From contig JAPZLL010000022.1 in assembly GCA_036250225.1 (NCBI GenBank), forward strand, positions 372,001 through 436,000: DNA of 64,000 nucleotides, read 5' to 3'. Both the position numbers and the translations under genes were made by a program. Source of the stretch: Cercophora sp. LCS_1. Its lineage: Eukaryota > Ascomycota > Sordariomycetes > Sordariales > Lasiosphaeriaceae. Of this stretch, positions 56,162 to 64,000 are shown in pieces (position 1 is the stretch's first letter; each line of letters starts with the position of its first letter). The notes beneath the pieces were generated by a model. That model did no database searches. It was given only the letters and a program-made list of their open reading frames with translations, and had not been told where the DNA came from.

Positions 56162-58519
56162 TCATGTTGACTCATCGCCCCCCGCTTTGCCAATATCGCC
56201 CTCCTCCAGACAAACCACCACGTACCGCCTCGATGTCTCGGAGACCTCGAATTCCTCTGACTCTTCGGTCACGTTGACCGAGTGATTCTCCGCGCTCGAG
56301 GCGAGCTTGACAGACCCATCAACGCTGTTGATAGCAACGACATGGTGTTGTCGACGTTCCAGAAGCTCTGCCGGTGCGGTACCCTCCTCAAACACCACCA
56401 CATGGCGCTTCACTCGCTCACCCCCAGTAGTGGTTTCGTCAATGACGTATCGGTTCCCGGATGCGATGAGGGGGTCGACAGCAGGGGCATGCGGAGCTTC
56501 CCGCATGACAAACTTGCGCTCCGGATTCCCAAGCTGCTGCTGGAAGGAGCTTCCCATAGTGGTGGGCGTCTCCAGAGCCGCCTGGAACCGGACCTGTGTG
56601 CCATCACCTTCTCCCTGTGCTCCTGCAACAGCGGTGGTAGCGATTGAGAAATTGTCAATGCTGAAGTGCCGTCGATGTTTCCCTCGGCGCTCCCTATCGA
56701 CGCTCGAGCCCAGGTCAGATCCGTCGGTAGCCGTAAAGGTCGTGGACCGTTCCAGGTAGTCCCCTTTCTGAATACCACGGGTTCCCTTGAGAGTTCCGAT
56801 CGGGGTTGCGCGCGTTGTGCCGTTCTGGGCGGGAGCGAGCAGAGGCGCAGACTCCTCGTCCGAACCGGGTCCAAGAGTTCGGGAGCTGGGGAGCGGAGGC
56901 GGGTTGCCAATCCAGCCCTGGAGGAAAACAAAAGTAAACAAGGCAGTGAATGCGCTCAGACCGAAGAGCGACTTGGCCATATAGAGCCATCCCGAAATCC
57001 AATGTGTGCTGCCAGCGAACAAGGGGCCAATCAGACTTCCCCAGGCGTAGGCAACAGCAGGGAGAGTTGCCGTGGCGCTGAGATGGTCGGCGGTGGTTGG
57101 GAATCTATCAGACTCGGTCATCAGGCGAGTAATCTCCTTGAACAGCGGGTCCGCCGAAAATCCGATGCCAACTGAGAGACCGACAAGGGCAAGAAGGAAA
57201 ACCTTTTCGGTGGCAGGCCCCGAAAGATCCCCCCGCCACCCGAGATAGAGGAATGCGGGAGCGCAAACCAGGAAGCCCAGACTGACAGTGAAGCGAGCGG
57301 ACCTGGGTGCCCGGGCTGCCAAGTATCGGGAAAGGGGGCCCACGAAGAGGGCAGGTGCCGACAGCGGGACGAACGAGAACCCAGCACAGGACGTCGACCA
57401 CATCAGGTGTCGCTCAACAAAAAGTGGGACGACACTCTGAAGGGCCGTGGTAAGAAGTCCGACGACCAAGTAACCATACAGCGCAGTGAACAGCCGGATG
57501 CCAAAAACCGGTGTAGTCAGCTCGGAAATGGTAAAAACAGAGCTGGCACTGCTTCTCCTGGATCGCCCGGTGCTATGGGTTGTAGACGCCGACCTGGAGC
57601 TTGCAATGGACGAGTAGCCGCTTGCCAGTTCCCCACCCCTGAGGGAAACGGTTCCATATCCTTGAGGGGTCTCATCAATGGCATCCTCGACCTGTTCGGC
57701 AGCCTCGCTCGTGGCACGGGGAGCGAGAGCGAGAGCGAGGAAGCTTGACAGGCCGCTGAGAGCGATGGCAGCGTAGGCAAGATAGAAGACCAAGCCCTCA
57801 CCGCCAGCCAACTCGTACAGATATCCTGACACGGCGGGTGCCGCGGACATGGCGATGCTCTGAATGAGTGGTGGAGTGACCCATGACAACGTCGTCGCTT
57901 CAGGGTTGGCGCTCGAGATGGCTGCCACAATTCCCGAAGAAGTTCCCGTCGTAGCAGCTGCCGAGAGACCATGGAGGGCTCTAGACAAAACCAGGAGGGG
58001 GATTGAGGATGAGTAAAACTGCAGGATGACAAACGACGCAGTGAGAGATGCAAGGCCACTGAGAGTGATGACCCATCGTAGCGTGCCCGCTTTTGTCAAA
58101 AGGGGTATCAAAGCTGTGTGACGCGTCAGGTCAACAAGACCAATTGCAAGACCAACTGTGAAGGAGAAGACTCACGAGATATCGCCACGAGGGCACCGCC
58201 GTATGATGAAATGAGAACGGACGTCAGTATTTGAACTAAGGCCATGTTAGCATCTGGGTGTTTGATAAGTATAATAGCGTCGTCCGCCAACACTCACCCT
58301 GCTCCTGAGGGGCGTGAAGCCGGGTCTCAATGATGGATGGAACAAGAGGAATAACCTAGAGTTGTGAGAAAGGAGACATGGAGCATCTCTGGGAGACGGT
58401 GACTTACAAGTCCTGAAAGAAACACATCCTGCAGCGGTGTTAGTGGTGAGGCGACGAATGAGTGGAGGTAGACTCACTGTAAAGCTGGCAAACTTTGCCA
58501 GTGCTGCAAGGGCGGCCAT
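56162..58519 (-). CDS. MFS transporter with long cytoplasmic tail
   Basis: Five exons: about 58519..58478, a 21-nt microexon 58428..58408 (encoding DVFLSGL), about 58355..58298, about 58235..58177, then one long exon ending 56162. The joined N-terminus reads FASFTDVFLSGLVIPLVPSI, a typical first MFS helix, then SSYGGALVA and the motif-A-like turn before LTKAG. About ten to twelve helices span the next 420 residues, with a central Ser-rich loop. The last ~220 residues are hydrophilic and acidic (VFEEGTAPAELLERRQHH; TEESEEFEVSETS). The layout resembles vesicular amine or DHA1 drug:H+ antiporters; the substrate is unknown. No biosynthetic partner lies adjacent. Confidence 0.85.
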
Positions 58520-59659
58520 TTTGGTGGTTCCTTCTTCTGCGAAGATGCTCCGGGGCAATGTTGCTTCACGTCGCGGGGTATTCCAAGCGAGGTGGCAGGT
58601 GCGTTGGGTCTGCGGCCAGGGGCTGGCCACCGAGGTGAGCAGACCGGGATAAGATGGCAAGAACAACTCCGCGACGATGATGGTGGGGCCGGGAGCAATT
58701 TTGCTGTGTCGTGACCTCAAACTCACGCGATGCGTCGTGACGCCGCCGGCTTTTCGATTACTGTCACCAATGGCGCTGCTGTGTTCGCGTCGGAGACTGG
58801 AACCCGTGGTGCATGAGGGGTTTTCGTTGCTTGTCGTTCGTCGTTTTTTTTTCCGTCGTCAATTCGTAGAGGCTCAACAAGCACCGCTCGCTTCAGCCCG
58901 CCTGTGTCGCGTCGCCGTCCTCTGTTGACGCTCTCGAACTCCAATGCCAATATCCGACCGTTGCACAACCCGCTCCGTCCTTCATAAAACACGTCCTCAC
59001 CTCGCTCGCTCGATCAACGTGCCTCCGGCAAAGCGCTGTCGCAAGTCATGACGGCGCAAAAGTCAGACGGCGGGGGAATGCGCAAGGTGAGTGACGACCC
59101 ATGGCGCGCTGCTCCCCTCTTCTCGTTTGGTTGCCCGGTTATCCTTCGAGGCAGATCAGTGTCTTGGCCTCCTTCGCATCGTCGGTCAAGGGTGCTATCG
59201 ACCAACCGCAGCCCTGGTCGCAGAGCTCTCCCCACCAGAGCCCCCCGCATCTCCAGTGCTTAGGGTATTTGCGATTGGCCTGGAGCCCCCTGTGGCACCC
59301 GTTATCCTGCACCAAGACCGATGTCGTTAGCCTGCGATTCCGCAATCTTGACCAACCTTCTGAGCCTCACATTAAAACCGAGGGATACCACCCTCTTCGC
59401 CGCTCACCAACATGACATGCCTCGTGTCAGTCCAAAGGGAAACACAAGTTCAGATGCAAACGCCGCCTCTTAGAAGAATCAAAGTTCGAGCTTACGCCTC
59501 GGGTGCTGCCGTGCTGGTGTGGCTTGCAGCCGCTTGGAGACGTGTAAACTCTATCATCAAGTGATGACCTCTCGTTTTCGCGGACCTCTAGCCAGGTTTT
59601 TTTTTCTCTACTGTGATTCTATTTCCTCTGTGGTTCATTACATCGGTTCCAGTCGCGCC
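58520..59659. other. Divergent intergenic region with possible 5'-leader intron
   Basis: Between the MFS gene and the GRRC-motif gene. A short frame at 59048 (MTAQKSDGGGMRK) is followed at once by GTGAGT, and a pyrimidine-rich tract ending TTCCAG lies just before the next ATG (59652). This could be a spliced 5' leader with an upstream ORF, but the frames do not join to the main protein. Confidence 0.35.
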
Positions 59660-60838
59660 ATGCCCAAAATATCGGCCCAGCAATTCCCTCGATGGGAGCC
59701 GGATCGATTTCTGGGCATCTTCAACCCCGCGACCGGGGCATGGTCCTGTCTCGGCACCACCCAGCTGGGTCGTCGATGTCGGCGACCCCTGAGCAACGCT
59801 TCCAAGGACGAACTTGTGTTGATGTTAGCCGGTCTGGGCTCTAGTCACCCAGAGGACCCCGAAGCAGAAGAAACACAGCTCAGCAACATCATTGAAGCCT
59901 CTTTGTGTCGCGACCATACTGATGCGGGAAATGCGGAAGAAATTCTCGCAAGTTTCAGGCTGATACTTAAGAGAGCCCGCAAGGGCATGGAGATGTTCCG
60001 AGGGGAAATCATTGTTGAGGAGGCAGAGTACGCACACGAAGATCCCAGTTTACCGTCGTCGAGTTCTGCAGAGGGTGTCGTTTCCGATCGACTTGACGCT
60101 CCAGGTATCGTTGCTCCAACCGAACCATCGATCGTCACCGACAATCAGGGGTCAAATGGCCCTAGGCATGGGCTTCACTTTCTCTCGCCTATAAGCTCAA
60201 CATCACTAAGCCAGCGTGCGGCTCGACTCTCGCTCCCTCCCTCATGCTCGACCCTAGGTTCCAACAAAAGATCCAAGACTATCCACAAACCCGATTCCTC
60301 CTTACCCTTACCCCCCGAAAGAGAGACGCGACAAGACCAAAGAGACGAAGGAAATACAGTGGGTCAACGCGCATTTCACAGCACCACGCCCAAGCCGGAG
60401 ACGGCGCCTGTGCTCTTTGCCACTTCCTCACAGGACCAGCATCATGCGGCACCCCTCCACCACCCGGAGGAGCAGTTGGCCAGGCCGGGGTCGCAACAAG
60501 ATGAAAAAGTCATGCTGACAAACGCGCACAACTCGGCGGCTGCAATCCAAGGGGCGCAAGCGGGAGGGGATGAGGAGTTGCTCGAGCTCGTTGACAAGTT
60601 CCAGCTCCTGGGAAGGACGATGGACGAGGGCGAGGATGCATCCTTGATCGGCAAGGATGTCCTTGACAAGTGCGATGCTTTGGGCGTGGGAGCATCCAGG
60701 CTTTACCAGGTGGCTCTTGAAAATCCAGACGCCGAGGACCACACTATTGTTGGGCTTTTGAAGCAACAGGACTTGACCGTGACAACGCTGCCCAAGCAAT
60801 GGAAAATACCAGCTCGGGACACGCCACCGCCAGAGTGA
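59660..60838 (+). CDS. Fungal protein with N-terminal GRRC motif, otherwise disordered (392 aa)
   Basis: Single-exon frame from ATG 59660 (GCGCC-ATG). The N-terminus has FNPATGAWSCLGTTQLGRRC and RRPLS, a Cys-containing motif that I associate with the N-terminus of fungal proteins carrying a T5orf172/GIY-YIG-type domain. Here no GIY-YIG core follows. The centre (about 130-300) is Ser/Pro/Gln rich and disordered. The C-terminus has a helical stretch (DEELLELVDKFQLLGRTMDE). No signal peptide. Function unknown. It may be a family member that has lost or never had the nuclease domain. Confidence 0.65.
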   Translation: MPKISAQQFPRWEPDRFLGIFNPATGAWSCLGTTQLGRRCRRPLSNASKDELVLMLAGLGSSHPEDPEAEETQLSNIIEASLCRDHTDAGNAEEILASFRLILKRARKGMEMFRGEIIVEEAEYAHEDPSLPSSSSAEGVVSDRLDAPGIVAPTEPSIVTDNQGSNGPRHGLHFLSPISSTSLSQRAARLSLPPSCSTLGSNKRSKTIHKPDSSLPLPPERETRQDQRDEGNTVGQRAFHSTTPKPETAPVLFATSSQDQHHAAPLHHPEEQLARPGSQQDEKVMLTNAHNSAAAIQGAQAGGDEELLELVDKFQLLGRTMDEGEDASLIGKDVLDKCDALGVGASRLYQVALENPDAEDHTIVGLLKQQDLTVTTLPKQWKIPARDTPPPE

Positions 60839-61182
60839 CAACAAGATGTTGGGCTGAACCCGTTTCCTTCCAAATTCGGCGCTCAGCAATGAGTGAGCTC
60901 AGACGATAGGGGAGGGAGAAAAGAGGCGCTGGGGCTGGTATTGGGTCTGCGAGAGCCCGGCCGCGCCTCGAGACGTTTGTTTCCGACGCGTTGCTACTGC
61001 GACTTGCTTCTCTTGTTTCTCTTTTCCTGTTTGAACTTGTTGCTTCTCTGCATTCAAGGGTTGATTTGAGGTTATGACGTGGGATCATGGGAGTCGGGTG
61101 GCAACCTTCTTTTACCAAAAGGCTACTCGGTCGATGCCCGAAGGCCGTCTTCATTTCCTACTATTGACGCAAAACTCAATGC
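60839..61182. other. Intergenic between convergent genes
   Basis: 3' flanks only; nothing seen. Confidence 0.55.
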
Positions 61183-63023
61183 CTAGTGGTTTGCAGATGC
61201 AATGATCTCTGCCGCCTTTTCGGCGATACCGTATACCGCCGTCTGTATGTGCGCCGATATCTGCACCGGGATGACGCTTGCATCAACAACTCTCAAGTTT
61301 GCTGTCCCATACACTCTCAGCTCGGAATCCACCACTCCTCCATTCTTCTTTGGTAACATGGATGCTGTTCCGGTGGGGTGGAAGATGCTCAATGTTGTGT
61401 TCAGCACGTATTCTCTCCACTCGGCGTCTGTTTGCACTTTGTCCAGCCCGGGCTCATACTCGGACGTCCATGTCGATTTGAGGGGCTCACTCAGCGCGAG
61501 TCGTCTGCCGAATTTGGCCAGCTCGACCATGGCCTGGACGTCATATTCGTTGTCCAGATATTTTGGGTCGATGAGAGGCTTGCCTAGCGGGTTCGTCGGG
61601 TCGACATGAACGCTGCCGGAGCTGAGAGGGTGCATCAGTCCCGCAATAAGGGTGAAGAAACCCTTCCCGTGCAGCGCACTCCCGACAGCAGGATACCCCT
61701 TGACACCCGTGTAGCCGTCCGAGAAGATGACTTCGACTTGCGGCACCTGAGCATCCTTCAGTTGTTCCAATTTCTTCTTGTGTCCAACATCCTTGGACTT
61801 CCCGACCGCCTTTTTCGCCAGGCCCACCAAAGCAGAGTCGTCACCCACAACCTGCTTCCAGTTTGCAAACACAAAGCCACTTCCCGTGTAGTCATACGTT
61901 GACGGCACCCCAGCCTGCCACTTGGCCAGCTCCTCAGCCGCAAACGTCGCATTATACCTCAGTATATCAAACGACGTAAAATCCTCCCTTAGCTGATACG
62001 ACGTCTGCACCCTGATATGATCCTGCAAGCCCTCCCCAACTCCGGCCAACTCAATCCGCTGTTCGATCCCAGCACCCTTCAACACCTCGGCCCTTCCAAT
62101 CCCGGACAACTCCAGCAACACAGGCGTCTGAAACGCCCCCGCAGACAGCACCACCTCCCTCCTAGCCCCCACCACCGTCCCATTCCCCAACACCACGCCC
62201 ACAGCTCTTTCCTTTCCCCCTCTCTTCTCCAACTCAACTCTCACAACCTCCACCCCCGTCAACACGTCCAAATTCCCTCCCTTAAGCGGCAAATACGCAC
62301 TCGCGCTATACGACCTCGTCCACCCGTCAGCATCGATACTGCTAGGCTGCGTCGAAACCCCAATCGGCACACCCCTCAACGAGTCCTTATTCTCCTTGAA
62401 TCCCAGCGCCTCGGCAGCAGGCACCCAGCGCTCCTGATGGGCGGGTATATGCCGATTCACAACAGCCCGCACCGGTCCTTTGGTACCACTCCCCGGCGGA
62501 CCGGTCGTGTAATTCTCCGCGCGCGCCATGGCGGCCTGCATACCCTTCCATCCCCACCCTGGATTGCCGACGTCTTCCCATGCTTGGTACTCGGAAACGG
62601 CGGCCCGGTCCCAGCAGAGGAGGTTGATGGCTGAGGAGCCGCCGAGGACTTTACCTCTGTTTGCGCCCTGTCATTTTCATCAGGTTAGAACGGGGAATAT
62701 GGAAAGAGGGGACAGGACAGGAAGGGGGGGGGGATATATACAATGACACGGTTACCAAGATGTTCCTGCGGAACGGTAGTAAAGTTCCAATCGAGTTTGG
62801 TACCCAATGTGGTGCCCTTTCGACCGGGGATCAGGATGCCCAGTTCGGAGGCGCCATCTTGTCCGGCTTCGATGAGGAGGATGCTGGATTTGGGAAGGTA
62901 CTGCGAGAGACGCGTGGAGAGGGCTACGCCCGCTGTGCCGCCGCCTACTACTATGTAGTCGTACGTGGAAGCTGTTGTGAAGGTGACGAGGAGGAGGGTC
63001 AAGAGGAGGGGAAGGGATGTCAT
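61183..63023 (-). CDS. Secreted GMC oxidoreductase (aryl-alcohol/glucose oxidase-like)
   Basis: Two exons (63023..62742, 62667..61183) joined in phase 0 give 588 residues. There is a signal peptide (MTSLPLLLTLLLVTFTTAST). The FAD Rossmann motif is YDYIVVGGGTAGVALSTRLS with the downstream acid in LLIEAG. Across the splice, GANRGKVLGGSSAIN is the GMC signature 1. Signature 2 is SAGAFQTPVLLELSGIG. Catalytic His candidates lie in FHPTGTASM and VQISAHIQTAVYGIAE. Role by family (CAZy AA3-type): oxidises alcohols or sugars and yields H2O2 outside the cell. The exact substrate is not readable. The intron contains a C-rich/G-rich run on its 5' side. Confidence 0.92.
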
Positions 63024-63745
63024 TTTTGCTGGCTTTTATTGATGGGGTAGGAATAACTGACGGGCATTTGGATAGAGAAACATTCAGAGGTGTGTATGTG
63101 TGAGAGAGAGAGTGAGATTGGGTTGTAAATGAGGTGATTTGGCTCCGGATCGCAAAGACGGGTCAATATTACTACCCTGCATTTTGGTCAACGAGTTGCA
63201 TGGCCTTATGGTATGGATGGCTTATTTTGGGGGTGAACCGGGATCTAGGGTTATAGTTGATGGTACGGTGGGATATCCGGGGTCTTTCTCCGCGGGCTGG
63301 AGCGCTCTGCAGGCTGTTCGAACCGCGACCGGGGTGGGAAAGCATCTCGGACTCTTGCCGTCTTTGGTGGCCAATGGGGTGGTGAACCGTCCGTGTGAGC
63401 GTGCAGATTGGAGGTGCGCACTTTGTGGTATTTCTGTTGCAAACACATTGACTGACTTGGTTGTGATGATTCTGAGCGATTGTGCGTGCTAGGGAGAATG
63501 GATTTGTCGGGGGTCGGAAAGGAGGGAGAATGTCGACGAATAATTAACGCTCTACGGAGTACTACTACCTGTGCAACATGTGTTGAGACCATGTAGGTAG
63601 ATATCCCCTCATTCTGAGAAATGCTTTACAAACACTTGGGCCATTTTGTATATACCAGGCTCCGCAATGTGACATTCGAGGCGTATGTAAACCCCGTAAA
63701 TAACCCATGAAAGGAAGCCCATAAGGCCTGATTGACCATCCAATC
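63024..63745. other. Intergenic, no gene seen
   Basis: Upstream flank of the GMC gene plus the 3' flank of the partial gene. A GA-repeat lies at about 63,103-63,115. No coding support. Confidence 0.5.
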
Positions 63746-64000
63746 TCAAAAACCGCCTAGGGTAAAAAAAGGTCAGCAACCGTATTCACCGGAGAGGATG
63801 ACAACATACCGATAGCCTCCCAAGGCGTCTTGCGCTGCTGAAACTCAACCTCAACCAGCCGTCTATAGTGCCCCTCTGTCACCTTGATGTGGACCGGCGC
63901 AGATAAGGCGGTGTCGTCAAAGTTTTTCTCCTTATTGACAAATTCAATAGCCGTCGTGAACTCATTGTTGTTGGCGTCGACTTCCTTCAGGCGAAATTGC
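63746..64000 (-). CDS. 3' end of an unidentified gene (partial)
   Basis: The minus strand from the window edge reads QFRLKEVDANNNEFTTAIEF and continues to EFQQRKTPWEAIG. A GT-AG intron (63809..63757; GTATGTTG...CCCTAG) follows, and a tiny last exon completes ...IGGF and a TGA at 63746. The start and most of the protein lie beyond the window. Charged, soluble-looking C-terminus; family not recognised. Confidence 0.6.

Noticed and set aside
62017..62634. 205-codon plus-strand frame opposite the GMC oxidoreductase
   Set aside because: His/Pro/Arg-rich shadow of a real exon with GMC signatures.

Overview
This window is nuclear DNA of a filamentous ascomycete (Pezizomycotina, probably a Sordariomycete). 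Genes carry short GT-AG introns of about 50-80 nt, often with a CTAAC/CTGAC-like branch site, and coding GC is moderately high. Recognisable families include fungal C6 zinc-cluster factors, Brl1/Brr6, Zuotin, an SRPK kinase, GMC oxidoreductases and a two-module NRPS. Exon structures were deduced by eye from splice signals and reading-frame continuity, not from transcripts.

Left arm (1-6.2 kb): housekeeping genes, namely splicing factor SLT11/ECM2, complex III assembly factor MZM1, ribosome-associated J protein Zuotin, and an unrecognised acidic protein. Centre-left (6.7-24.4 kb): a gene-poor accessory stretch that looks like a decaying secondary-metabolite cluster. It holds an intact secreted tyrosinase-like protein, an apparently intact O-methyltransferase, a P450 that lost its middle third, and an A-T-C-A-T-C NRPS interrupted by several in-frame stops and by a frameshift at a 14-G run. 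A secreted bicupin oxalate decarboxylase closes the stretch.

Middle (24.4-46.4 kb): conserved genes again: SRPK kinase, IWS1 elongation factor, Brl1/Brr6 nuclear-envelope protein, a C6 transcription factor, a polyQ C2H2 protein, a small Lys-rich protein and an unrecognised membrane-anchored protein. From 46.5 to 49.9 kb lie two broken genes: an Hsp70-like (HSPA12-type) gene with three apparent frameshifts and two GC-AG introns, and a fragment of a coiled-coil fungal protein.

Right arm (50.4-64 kb): a ferric-reductase-like flavocytochrome, an LEA-like small protein, a secreted double-psi beta-barrel protein with an acidic tail, a small Cys-containing protein, an MFS transporter with a 21-nt microexon, a protein with a GRRC motif, a secreted GMC oxidoreductase, and the 3' end of an unidentified gene.

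The strongest 'system' signal is the two-module NRPS/OMT/P450/tyrosinase locus, whose two central enzymes are visibly damaged while their introns remain intact. This points to recent loss of a dipeptide-type metabolite. It could be revived by gene conversion, or could be intact in sister strains.
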